A stretch of 8,378 nucleotides of DNA, taken from NCBI GenBank assembly GCA_900768625.1, contig CAAGDO010000019.1:1-8378 (forward strand), in the 5' to 3' direction. Each line of letters starts with the position of its first letter. Position 1 is the first letter of the stretch. The position numbers and the translations under genes were made by a program. Under the pieces are notes generated by a model. That model made no database searches, was not told where the DNA came from, and saw nothing but the letters and a program-made list of their open reading frames with translations. Shown one piece after another: positions 1 to 6,827 of the stretch. The DNA is from Bacteroidaceae bacterium (lineage in GTDB: Bacteria; Bacteroidota; Bacteroidia; Bacteroidales; Bacteroidaceae).

Positions 1-36
1 AAGGAACATAGCGGGCTATGTGACTGAGAACGAAGG
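1..36. repeat. Hairpin repeat, copy 1 (left part cut by the window edge)
   Basis: A perfect 7-bp inverted repeat, ACATAGC (6-12) and GCTATGT (15-21), encloses GG and is followed by GACTGA. The 27 bases at 1-27 align without gaps to 8327-8353 near the far end of the window. 18 of 27 positions are identical and all nine differences are transitions. Six of the nine form three compensated base pairs (6/21, 7/20, 8/19), so the hairpin is kept while its sequence drifts. In the far copy a 14-bp outer stem surrounds the core; here the left outer arm would lie outside the window. I read it as one member of a dispersed palindromic repeat family. Its function is unknown. Confidence 0.55.
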
Positions 37-39
37 AAA

Positions 40-83
40 CAGATGCGCCCGAGAACGTGCTTTCAATGTGAAAATAGCATCTG
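40..83. repeat. Inverted repeat upstream of tilS
   Basis: CAGATGC (40-46) is the exact reverse complement of GCATCTG (77-83). Inside lies a smaller hairpin, TTTCA (61-65) and TGAAA (69-73), with an ATG loop. No T-run follows, so it is not an obvious intrinsic terminator. It may be the end of an upstream transcript or part of the repeat element that begins at position 1. Apart from this, the repeat at 1-36 and the promoter at 98-105, nothing else is evident in 1-132. Confidence 0.35.
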
Positions 84-97
84 CTGATAGTATAAAA

Positions 98-105
98 TAA
101 TTTTG
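98..105 (+). promoter_or_regulatory. Candidate Bacteroidetes -7 element for tilS
   Basis: TAATTTTG matches the Bacteroidetes sigma-ABfr -7 consensus TAnnTTTG exactly. No clear -33 TTG lies at the expected distance upstream. Transcription would start near 112, giving a leader of about 20 nt before the ATG at 133. This supports ATG 133 as a usable start, because a longer N-terminus would overlap the promoter and meets a stop codon. Confidence 0.45.
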
Positions 106-132
106 AAGACCTACTTATAACCTCAAACGCTT

Positions 133-1395
133 ATGCTCATAGCCCTCAGCGGCGGTGCAGATTCCGTAGCCCTGCTTCTCCATCTGCAGCAAACAGGCGA
201 AGCAAAAGCCGCCGCCCACTGCAATTTCCATTTGCGCGGTGCTGAAAGCGACCGCGACGAACGCTTCGTACGCCAACTCTGCGAAGAACGCGGCATACCG
301 CTCTTCGTGAAGCATTTCGACACCTTTGCTGAGGCCGAGGCCACTCACGAAAGCATCGAAATGGTCGCCCGCCGCCTACGCTACGAATGGTTCGACCATC
401 TGTGTCGCGAACATCACTTCAAGGCTGTGGCCGTTGCCCATCATATGGAGGACAATGCGGAAACCATTCTTCTCAACCTTGTACGCGGCACGGGGCTTCG
501 TGGCTTATGCGGCATATCTGCCGAACGCGACAACGTGGTGCGTCCACTATTGGGCTGGACCAAGCAGCAGATTCTGGACTTTCTGGCCGAACGGAACCAA
601 CCCTACATGACGGATTCAACCAATGCCGACACCTGCTACCGTCGCAACTTCATCCGCCATCGTCTCCTCCCCCTACTCCACGAACTAAATCCGAAAGTAG
701 AGGAAAAGCTCAATGAAATGGCCCGTCATCTGCAACAGACGGAACGCATCTACCAACGCGGGCTGCAACAGGCCGAAGCCGAACTTCTCCACAAGCAACC
801 CTACGGATGGTCCATTCCCTTCAAGGCACTCGCGGAACGCGAAGAGGCTCCCACCTTGCTCCACGAGTGGCTGGGCCAATATGGATTCACAGCCCAACAG
901 GCAGAGTCAGCTTTAGGCATGAAAGTAGGAGCTATCGTATGGAACAACTCCCACACCCACCTCTGCACCAGAACCCGCGATGCCCTGCAGTTCGGTCCCC
1001 TGCCCACACCCTATGCCATCCAGTTCCCTGACGCGGGCGAAGGGCAATTCCAACTGCCCGACGGACGCACATTCACCTACCGTCTGCTCAACCGCGCCGA
1101 CCTGATTGACATTCCACGCGATGCCCAAAAGGTAGCCCTCGACGCTGATACACTCATCGGCCACTTATCCCTTCGCCCCACAGCCGAAGCCGACCGTTTC
1201 CGTCCCTTCGGCATGAAAGGCACCAAACTGGTGAGCGATTTTCTCACCGACCGCCACTTCTCCCGCCTCGAAAAGTTCACCACGCCCGTCCTCACCGATG
1301 AACGAGGCATTGTGTGGCTCGTAGGGCAACGCATCGACCAACGCGTCGCCATCACATCGGCCACCCAACGCGTTTTGCTCCTCCAGATTCGTTGA
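133..1395 (+). CDS. tilS: tRNA(Ile)-lysidine synthetase, N-terminally short
   Basis: TilS is a cytoplasmic enzyme that uses ATP and lysine to convert C34 of the tRNA-Ile CAU anticodon to lysidine, so that the tRNA reads AUA and is charged with Ile. The 420-residue product has the PP-loop ATP-pyrophosphatase motif SGGADS at residues 6-11. It also has the family segments HCNFHLRG (29-36), the AHHMEDNAET block (102-111) with LVRGTGLRGL after it, and RRNFIRHRLLPLL (170-182). The C-terminal TilS domain is present (residues about 340-420, ending QRVLLLQIR). The odd point is the start: known family members such as those of E. coli and B. subtilis have roughly 17-25 residues before SGG, while here only five precede it. 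Upstream in frame lie TAA (118-120) and earlier TGA and TAG codons. The codons around that TAA read YL-stop-PQTLMLIALSGG, which resembles the usual 'LL.P.D.LLIALSGG' with a nonsense change. Either translation starts at 133 with a shortened first strand, or the 5' end is damaged. The family call is secure. Confidence 0.95.
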   Translation: MLIALSGGADSVALLLHLQQTGEAKAAAHCNFHLRGAESDRDERFVRQLCEERGIPLFVKHFDTFAEAEATHESIEMVARRLRYEWFDHLCREHHFKAVAVAHHMEDNAETILLNLVRGTGLRGLCGISAERDNVVRPLLGWTKQQILDFLAERNQPYMTDSTNADTCYRRNFIRHRLLPLLHELNPKVEEKLNEMARHLQQTERIYQRGLQQAEAELLHKQPYGWSIPFKALAEREEAPTLLHEWLGQYGFTAQQAESALGMKVGAIVWNNSHTHLCTRTRDALQFGPLPTPYAIQFPDAGEGQFQLPDGRTFTYRLLNRADLIDIPRDAQKVALDADTLIGHLSLRPTAEADRFRPFGMKGTKLVSDFLTDRHFSRLEKFTTPVLTDERGIVWLVGQRIDQRVAITSATQRVLLLQIR

Positions 1396-1442
1396 ATAAG
1401 CAAGGATTTTGACGGATAGCAAAAAGATTCTTACATTGAAAG

Positions 1443-1460
1443 TGCGTGATTGAACACGCA
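1443..1460. other. Small hairpin after tilS
   Basis: TGCGTG (1443-1448) and CACGCA (1455-1460) form a perfect 6-bp stem with a 6-nt loop, 48 nt after the tilS stop. No T-run follows, so it does not qualify as a canonical intrinsic terminator, though it may help end or stabilise the tilS transcript. Confidence 0.3.
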
Positions 1461-1474
1461 ATAGGATTCGGATT

Positions 1475-1508
1475 CATAAGGAACTTCCGTTCCATAAGTT
1501 TTATCCGT
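1475..1508 (+). promoter_or_regulatory. Tandem direct repeat, candidate AraC-type operator
   Basis: CATAAG-N5-TCCGT occurs at 1475-1490 and again at 1493-1508, an 18-bp period. Within each copy the two conserved blocks are centred about 10-11 bp apart, one helical turn. That is how an AraC-family monomer, with two helix-turn-helix units, contacts adjacent major grooves. Two tandem half-sites fit a dimer. The promoter-proximal copy ends 5 bp before the TTG at 1513, the position expected of an activator that touches RNA polymerase. The gene just downstream encodes an AraC-domain protein, so autoregulation is the simplest reading. The 5-bp segment GGAAC-ttcc-GTTCC (1480-1493) is a small palindrome across the junction. 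I found no second exact copy of the motif elsewhere in the window. Confidence 0.5.
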
Positions 1509-1512
1509 AATA

Positions 1513-1548
1513 TTGTATAAATATTTTTCCGGGAAAGCCATACCTTTG
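1513..1548 (+). promoter_or_regulatory. Promoter of the HMA-AraC regulator gene
   Basis: TACCTTTG (1541-1548) is an exact TAnnTTTG -7 element. The nearest upstream TTG is at 1513-1515, giving a 25-bp spacer that is longer than the usual 19-23 bp, so the -33 contact may be weak and activator-assisted. Transcription would start near 1555, leaving a leader of about 28 nt that is rich in A and lacks a Shine-Dalgarno site. The spacer contains an 11-bp palindrome, TTTCC-G-GGAAA (1526-1536), a possible second protein-binding site. Confidence 0.65.
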
Positions 1549-1582
1549 CACAATAAAAACATCTAGAAATACACAATCGCCT

Positions 1583-2137
1583 ATGAGACTATTGGTTAAG
1601 AACATGGTTTGTCCACGCTGCATCTCAGCAGTGAAATCCATACTCACGTCTGAAGGTCTTATGGTGAAGTCTGTCAGTCTGGGCGATGTTGAGATAGAGG
1701 AGAGTTTGTCTGACGAAGAACGCCAGTCCTTGGCAGGCAAGTTACGTGGCATAGGCTTCGAACTGCTTGACGACCCACGTTCCCAACTGGTGGAACAGAT
1801 ACGCCTCACCGTGCTTGATTGGGTGCGTTCTGAAGAAGAACGTCCAAGGCTGTCCGACTATCTCTCGCGTCAGCTCTCGAAAGACTATAGTTCGCTGAGC
1901 AAGCTATTCTCCGAAGTGAAAGGCATCACCATCGAGCGATTCGCCATCATCCATCGCATCGAGTACGTGAAGGAATTGCTCTGTTACAGCCAGCTTTCCA
2001 CAAGCGAGATAGCTTACAGGCTTGGATACAGTTCGCCGGCATATCTCTCCTCACAGTTCAAACAAGTGACCGGAATGACACCAAAGGAATTTCGCGAACT
2101 CGGACATCACGAAAGAATCTCCCTTGATGCTTTGTAA
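1583..2137 (+). CDS. HMA-like domain fused to AraC-family DNA-binding domain (putative copper-responsive regulator)
   Basis: This is a 184-residue predicted cytoplasmic transcription factor. Residues 1-62 read as a small beta-alpha-beta-beta-alpha-beta ferredoxin-like fold. The loop after strand 1 carries NMVCPRC (7-13), the CxxC position used by heavy-metal-associated (HMA) domains to bind Cu(I). Residues about 66-174 form the AraC/XylS double helix-turn-helix: the first unit around 88-110 (LSDYLSRQLSKDYSSLSKLF), the second around 138-160 (LSTSEIAYRLGYSS), then the signature 'FKQVTGMTPKEFR' (159-171). The usual AraC cupin sensor domain is absent, so the HMA-like domain is the obvious ligand-binding part. 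ATG 1583 is chosen because it sits about 28 nt past a predicted transcription start and begins strand 1 directly. Its DNA is less C-rich than its neighbours, which may mean a separate origin. Copper as ligand and the downstream operon as target are inferred from the fold and from copA nearby. Confidence 0.88.
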   Translation: MRLLVKNMVCPRCISAVKSILTSEGLMVKSVSLGDVEIEESLSDEERQSLAGKLRGIGFELLDDPRSQLVEQIRLTVLDWVRSEEERPRLSDYLSRQLSKDYSSLSKLFSEVKGITIERFAIIHRIEYVKELLCYSQLSTSEIAYRLGYSSPAYLSSQFKQVTGMTPKEFRELGHHERISLDAL

Positions 2138-2165
2138 GGAGAGTTACAGGAAAATATACATATGA

Positions 2166-2273
2166 TATGGTGACTTCTTCACTCCTCTTTTCCACGTGAA
2201 GTATTCGCCTATCGAAGCCATCAGCATCCGCTTGTCGGCTGGCAAGTGCTATCGCCATCGCACAGTTATAGCC
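2166..2273 (+). pseudogene. Relic of a second TonB-dependent receptor
   Basis: In frame from the TAT at 2166, the DNA reads YGDFFTPLFHVKYSPIEAI, then SIRLSAGKCYRHRTVIA. This aligns with the barrel region of the intact downstream receptor (residues 411-441, 3565-3657), which reads YGNNFLTPRFHLKY, then APSHAVTFRLSAGKGYR. From the F before HVKY/HLKY to the YR, 14 of 22 residues are identical. A TGA lies immediately upstream at 2163-2165, and homology fades after about 2273. No start codon in context, signal peptide or plug is present, so it is not a working gene. The residues differ too much for a recent copy of the neighbouring gene. It looks like a surviving piece of a paralogous receptor that once stood here and was deleted or replaced. 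Confidence 0.7.
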
Positions 2274-2293
2274 TTATGTGCCCAGTTTGACCG

Positions 2294-2301
2294 AAACTTT
2301 G
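2294..2301 (+). promoter_or_regulatory. Candidate -7 element for the receptor-copA operon
   Basis: AAACTTTG differs from TAnnTTTG only at the first base and is followed by CA, as at the regulator promoter. It lies 33 bp before ATG 2335, nearly the same distance as the regulator's -7 element to its own ATG (34 bp). No good -33 TTG is visible at the right distance, which would suit activator dependence. Alternatively, the operon could be read through from the regulator promoter, since no terminator is seen between 2138 and 2293. Confidence 0.4.
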
Positions 2302-2334
2302 CACCGTCTGCGACAAGACAAAATTCAGCCACTT

Positions 2335-4398
2335 ATGACACGAAACACCCATTTCAAAAGCATTGCGACAACCTTTGCCTTGCTCGCCACATCCATACCC
2401 ATGCAGGCACAGAGTGATGTCACCCCATCCGACACCCTACGCTCTGAAGCCGCCACCCAAAAGCTGAAGGAAGCGTCCGTTTCCGCCCGTCGCAAACCGC
2501 TCTCCCGCCTTGGAGGAGTGGAAAACGGATATAGCCTCTCCCGGCAGGAACTTTTCAAGGCAGCCTGCTGCAATCTCGGAGAGAGTTTCACAACCAACCC
2601 CTCCGTCGACGTGAGCTACACAGATGCCGCCACGGGGGCCAAACAGATCAAACTGCTCGGCCTGTCAGGCACCTACGTGCAAATGCTCACCGAGAACGTA
2701 CCCGCTTTCCGAGGCGCTGCCGCCCCATACAGTCTGGGATATGTGCCCGGCCCCTGGATGCAAAGTATCCAAGTTTCGAAAGGTGCCGCATCCGTGAAGA
2801 ACGGATTCGAAAGCATCACGGGACAAATCAACGTGGAGTACAAAAAGCCACAAACGCCCAATTCCCTCGAAGTCAACCTCTTCGGTGACTCAAAAAGCCG
2901 AATGGAGGCCAATTTCGACGGAAACATCCACCTGAAGGAACGCCTCAGTACGGCCATTCTCTCCCATTACGAGGACACCTACGCCAACCACGATGGCAAC
3001 CACGACGGATTCATCGACAAGGCCAACGTCCGACAATACAATCTGCAGAACCGATGGGCCTGGATGGGTGACCGCTATATTTTCCAAGCCGCCCTCAACG
3101 CTCTCGGTGAACAGCGGGAAGGCGGACAGACCACCCATGCCCATCTCCCCGAAGGCAGCGAACGCTATCTCATCGGCATCAACACCCACCGCTACAGCGG
3201 CTTCATGAAGAACGCTTTCGTTCTTGACAAGGACCACGGCACCAACATAGCCCTCATCCTTTCGGGCGCGCTCCATCATCAGGATGCTGCCTACGGTCAT
3301 CGCATCTACGACGTGCGCCAGCGCGAAGGCTATGCTTCGCTGATGTTCGAAACGAACTTCACACCGCTCCACAGCCTGTCGGCTGGCATGAGCGTGCAAC
3401 ATGACCGCTACGACCAGGACTACCGTCTCACTCACGACGTCGCCCAGCCACTCACATCCAACGTGGAGGACGAGACCGTGCCCGGACTATATGCACAGTA
3501 CACTTTCAACCTCAGTGAGAAATTCACCCTCATGGGAGGCTTGCGATTCGACCACAGCAACCTCTACGGCAACAATTTCCTCACCCCGCGTTTTCACCTG
3601 AAATACGCCCCGTCACATGCCGTGACATTCCGTTTGTCAGCAGGAAAAGGCTATCGCACCCTGCACCCGTTGGCCGACTTCAACTATCTGATGGCTTCAG
3701 GTCGTGAACTTCAGATTGGATCCGTTCCCCAACGCGAAGAAGCATGGAACTACGGTGGAAGTGCCAATTTCAAGATTCCCCTCTTTGGTCACATCCTCGA
3801 CCTCGGTGCGGAATACTACTATACCCACTTCATCCAGCAACTCATCGTCGACATGGATGCCGACATCAACGCCTTCCGCCTCTCAGGGCTCAACGGCGGA
3901 CGTTCGTATTCCCACACGATGCAGCTCGAAGCCTCCTATCCCCTCCTGCGCGGCCTGAGCATCACGGCGGCCTACCGCTATAACCTCGTGAAGCAGACCA
4001 CAGCCGAAGCCCTTCGCGAGAAACCTCTCACCAATCGCTATAAGGCTCTCTTCACTGCCTCTTACAAGACCCCACTCGAACTTTGGCAGTTCGACATCAC
4101 GGCAAGCCTCAACGGCGGTGGACGCCTTCCCCTTCAAGAAATGGCAGATGGCAGCTATAGCCTCAACCAGCGTTTCCCGGCCTACGCCCAACTGAGCGCG
4201 CAAATCACGCGGTGGTTCCGCCACTGCAGCATATATCTCGGCGGCGAAAACCTCACCAACTACCGTCAGGACACCCCGATCCTCCATGCCGACCATCCCT
4301 GGAGCAACCGCTTCGATGCCACTCAGGTGTGGGGTCCCGTCCATGGTGCAATGGTTTACGCCGGTGTACGCTTCCGTTTGGGAGGCAACGGATTCTGA
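2335..4398 (+). CDS. TonB-dependent outer-membrane receptor, copper-operon associated
   Basis: The product is a 687-residue outer-membrane beta-barrel that would move a ligand into the periplasm using energy from TonB-ExbBD. ATG 2335 is preferred to the in-frame GTG at 2278 because it gives a clean signal peptide: TRNTHFK, a hydrophobic stretch (about 9-22), then cleavage near MQA at 25. The mature protein enters the plug almost at once, without the carboxypeptidase-like N-terminal domain many Bacteroidetes receptors carry. The segment around LKEASVSARRKP (44-55) is a possible TonB box. The plug holds AACCNLGESF (77-85), NPSVDVSY, a GAKQI strand and SKGAASVKNGFESITGQINVEYKKP (149-172). The barrel ends in phenylalanine, as the BAM assembly machinery expects. 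Residues 220-228 (DGNHDGFID) in a predicted loop resemble an EF-hand-type calcium loop and are rich in His and Asp. The gene is followed by copA after 104 nt, the same transcript by all signs. The substrate is unknown; a metal or metal complex is inferred from context alone. Confidence 0.92.
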   Translation: MTRNTHFKSIATTFALLATSIPMQAQSDVTPSDTLRSEAATQKLKEASVSARRKPLSRLGGVENGYSLSRQELFKAACCNLGESFTTNPSVDVSYTDAATGAKQIKLLGLSGTYVQMLTENVPAFRGAAAPYSLGYVPGPWMQSIQVSKGAASVKNGFESITGQINVEYKKPQTPNSLEVNLFGDSKSRMEANFDGNIHLKERLSTAILSHYEDTYANHDGNHDGFIDKANVRQYNLQNRWAWMGDRYIFQAALNALGEQREGGQTTHAHLPEGSERYLIGINTHRYSGFMKNAFVLDKDHGTNIALILSGALHHQDAAYGHRIYDVRQREGYASLMFETNFTPLHSLSAGMSVQHDRYDQDYRLTHDVAQPLTSNVEDETVPGLYAQYTFNLSEKFTLMGGLRFDHSNLYGNNFLTPRFHLKYAPSHAVTFRLSAGKGYRTLHPLADFNYLMASGRELQIGSVPQREEAWNYGGSANFKIPLFGHILDLGAEYYYTHFIQQLIVDMDADINAFRLSGLNGGRSYSHTMQLEASYPLLRGLSITAAYRYNLVKQTTAEALREKPLTNRYKALFTASYKTPLELWQFDITASLNGGGRLPLQEMADGSYSLNQRFPAYAQLSAQITRWFRHCSIYLGGENLTNYRQDTPILHADHPWSNRFDATQVWGPVHGAMVYAGVRFRLGGNGF

Positions 4399-4502
4399 TG
4401 CATTTTCCCTCTCACGTGCCGATTCTTCTTTTTATCCCCAAACTGGATCAAGAGGAAAATTCCGCACAAAACACAAAGGTCCAACAAAGACTAAAACCAG
4501 TC

Positions 4503-6788
4503 ATGCAACGACAAAAATATCCAGTGGAAGGCATGAGTTGTGCCTCCTGCTCAGCCCATGTGACCAAAGCGCTGAAAGGCGTGGAAGGCGTTGCAGAAGT
4601 CAATGTCAACCTGCCCATGAACACGGCAGAAGTGACTTACGACGAAAATATCTGCACGCCAGCTATGATGCGCGATGCCGTGGCACGTATGGGCTTCGAG
4701 TTACTCACCGACCATCCCTTGCTTGCTGCGACACCAGCACAGCAACAAACCCCTTCAGCCGACAACGCTGATCCTTCCGTCCCTGATATCAGTCAGGCAG
4801 AAGAAGAAGCCGACCGTCAATTCCAGCTCCACTACGCCCTGCTGCGCCATCGCGCCCTCGGGGCCTTGGCCGTAGCCGTCCCGCTCCTCGTGCTGAGCGT
4901 GTTGCCTGGACTGTTCGGCGGACAGGATTTCCTGCTCTTCCTGCTAGCTTCCTTTTCACTTTGGAAATTCGCACGCGGCTTCTACGCCAACGCTTGGAAA
5001 CTGCTTTGCCACGGCACGTCAAACATGGACACTCTCGTGGCACTCAGCACCGCAGTGGCCTACGCCTTCAGCTGTTTCAACCTCTTCGCACCGCAATTCT
5101 TCACAGCACACAATCTGGAGCCCCACCTCTACTTCGATTCGTGTGGCGTCATCACAGCTTTCATTCTTCTCGGACGTTGGATGGAAGCACGGGCCAAACG
5201 GCGTACGGGCGACAGCATACGCTCCTTGATTGGCCTGCAGCCGAAAGAGGTCAAGCGTCTTCTCCCCGACGGATCTGTCGAAACGGCCAACATCCATGCC
5301 GTTCGCCTCAACGACTTGCTGCTTGCCCGCCCCGGCGAACGCATTGCCGCAGACGGAGAAGTGGTGGAAGGCATATCCAACGTGGACGAAAGCATGCTGA
5401 GCGGCGAACCCATCGCCGTGACGAAACAAGCGGGAGACCAAGTGATGGCTGGCACGGTCAACGGACAAGGCATCCTCACCTACCGCGCCACAAAAGTAGG
5501 CACTGACACACTCCTCTCCCACATCATCCATATGGTGCAGGAAGCACAAGGTTCGAAAGCCCCAGTGCAGGATTTGGTTGACCGCATCGCTGCCGTTTTC
5601 GTTCCCGTCATTGTGGCCGCAGCCCTGGCGAGTCTGGCGGCATGGATTCTGCTGAACCCCGCCGACGGTTGGGTGAACGGTCTGTTGGCCATGGTCAGCG
5701 TGCTGGTCGTGGCATGTCCCTGTTCGCTCGGCCTGGCCACTCCCACGGCCCTCATTGTAGGTATCGGACGCGGAGCCACCGAAGGTATTCTGGTGAAAGA
5801 CGCAGCAAGTCTGGAAGTAGCCCGAAGTATCGACACCGTGGCATTCGACAAGACAGGCACCATCACCCATGGACATCCCGAAGTCGTCGACATGCTGATA
5901 CCCCATGCAGACCATTCGACCCAGCAGTTCCGCAAAAGTCTCATATTCTCCCTTGAAAGCCAAAGCACGCATCCGCTGGCCGCAGCCATCTGCGCCTCAC
6001 TGAAAGAGGCAGAACGCCTCACGGTGACAGACTTTGAAAACATCCCTGGCGAAGGCGCAAAAGGGAAGGTGGGCGACACACTCTTCCATGTCGGTTCCAT
6101 CGCGCTCATGCAACGCCTCAAAGTGGATATCTCTGCCCCCATCCAGCAAACGGCAGAGCGATGGGAACAGCAAGCCCGCACCGTTGTAGCCCTGGCCGAC
6201 CATCGCGAAATCCTCGCCCTCTTTGCCGTGACCGATGAAGTGAAACCCACCTCTGCGGAAGCCATCAGCCGTCTGCGCAGCATGGGCATCCACACGGTGC
6301 TCCTCACGGGGGACAATCCCCGCACCGCGCAAGCCGTAGCCCAAAAGGTGGGCATCAAGCAAGTGGAAGCCAGCATGCTCCCCGACGGCAAAGCCCGTTT
6401 CATTCAGGCCCTGCAAACCGAGGGCCATCGCGTGGCCATGGTCGGCGATGGAATCAACGATAGTGCCGCCCTTGCCCAGGCCGACCTCAGCATCGCCATG
6501 GGCACAGGAAGCGACATGGCCATCGAGACATCGATGCTCACATTGCTAGCCTCCGACCTTCAGAAACTCCCTGCAGCCATCCAGCTCTCGAAGGTAACCA
6601 CACGGACCATCCGTCAGAACCTTTTCTGGGCGTTTATCTACAACATCGTAAGCGTACCCATCGCAGCAGGCGTGCTCTATCCGCTTTGCGGTTTTATGCT
6701 CAATCCCATGGTGGCCGGAGCGGCCATGGCCCTGAGCAGCGTGAGCGTAGTGACAAACTCCCTACGTTCCCGAACAGCCAAACTCTAA
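4503..6788 (+). CDS. copA: Copper-translocating P1B-type ATPase
   Basis: This inner-membrane pump couples ATP hydrolysis to export of Cu(I) from cytoplasm to periplasm. The 761-residue product has one N-terminal HMA domain with GMSCASC (10-16), then a polar Pro/Gln/Asp linker (about 72-105). Eight membrane helices are expected. The actuator loop is DESMLSGEP (S300-P303) and the ion-binding helix carries CPC (405-407). The phosphorylation motif DKTGTIT has Asp at 449, the HP of the nucleotide domain is at 490-491, and GDGIND is at 648-653. The late helices carry YN (713-714) and M-A-L-S-S (742-746), the residues that mark Cu(I)-selective P1B-1 pumps rather than Zn/Cd/Pb pumps. Length and domain order are normal. 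The reading frame is open upstream, and an alternative ATG at 4398 overlaps the receptor stop as TGATG. That would add a 35-residue N-terminus with no family resemblance, so ATG 4503, which begins eight codons before the HMA motif, is preferred. No promoter is seen in the 104-nt gap. Confidence 0.97.
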   Translation: MQRQKYPVEGMSCASCSAHVTKALKGVEGVAEVNVNLPMNTAEVTYDENICTPAMMRDAVARMGFELLTDHPLLAATPAQQQTPSADNADPSVPDISQAEEEADRQFQLHYALLRHRALGALAVAVPLLVLSVLPGLFGGQDFLLFLLASFSLWKFARGFYANAWKLLCHGTSNMDTLVALSTAVAYAFSCFNLFAPQFFTAHNLEPHLYFDSCGVITAFILLGRWMEARAKRRTGDSIRSLIGLQPKEVKRLLPDGSVETANIHAVRLNDLLLARPGERIAADGEVVEGISNVDESMLSGEPIAVTKQAGDQVMAGTVNGQGILTYRATKVGTDTLLSHIIHMVQEAQGSKAPVQDLVDRIAAVFVPVIVAAALASLAAWILLNPADGWVNGLLAMVSVLVVACPCSLGLATPTALIVGIGRGATEGILVKDAASLEVARSIDTVAFDKTGTITHGHPEVVDMLIPHADHSTQQFRKSLIFSLESQSTHPLAAAICASLKEAERLTVTDFENIPGEGAKGKVGDTLFHVGSIALMQRLKVDISAPIQQTAERWEQQARTVVALADHREILALFAVTDEVKPTSAEAISRLRSMGIHTVLLTGDNPRTAQAVAQKVGIKQVEASMLPDGKARFIQALQTEGHRVAMVGDGINDSAALAQADLSIAMGTGSDMAIETSMLTLLASDLQKLPAAIQLSKVTTRTIRQNLFWAFIYNIVSVPIAAGVLYPLCGFMLNPMVAGAAMALSSVSVVTNSLRSRTAKL

Positions 6789-6827
6789 GACGATTCATAT
6801 TTTTTATCCATCAAACACTCAACAACA

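Noticed and set aside
2..97. Open stretch of 32 codons in frame 2 as the C-terminus of an upstream gene
   Set aside because: It has no recognisable domain and runs straight through the hairpin repeat and the inverted repeat. It is too short to support.
2262..2278. Possible reverse-orientation match to the CATAAG/TCCGT motif upstream of the receptor
   Set aside because: Only the CTTATG block matches well. The ACGGA block is poor and needs an extra base, and the spacing to the -7 element differs from that at the regulator promoter.
2278..2334. Upstream GTG start for the receptor
   Set aside because: It would put 19 charged residues before the signal peptide and would start upstream of the candidate -7 element at 2294.
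2196..2417. Open reading frame starting at GTG 2196 as a small gene
   Set aside because: Its first part is the receptor relic and its remainder overlaps the promoter and signal-peptide region of the real receptor in another frame.
2890..3435. Minus-strand open frame opposite the receptor gene
   Set aside because: It lies wholly inside a well-supported receptor barrel and its translation is low-complexity (Val/Ala/Glu-rich) with no motif.
5019..6403. Long minus-strand open frames (5019-5972 and 5480-6403) opposite copA
   Set aside because: The + strand here encodes the ATPase with every catalytic motif in order. The minus-strand products have no recognisable domains and are shadows of C-rich codon usage.
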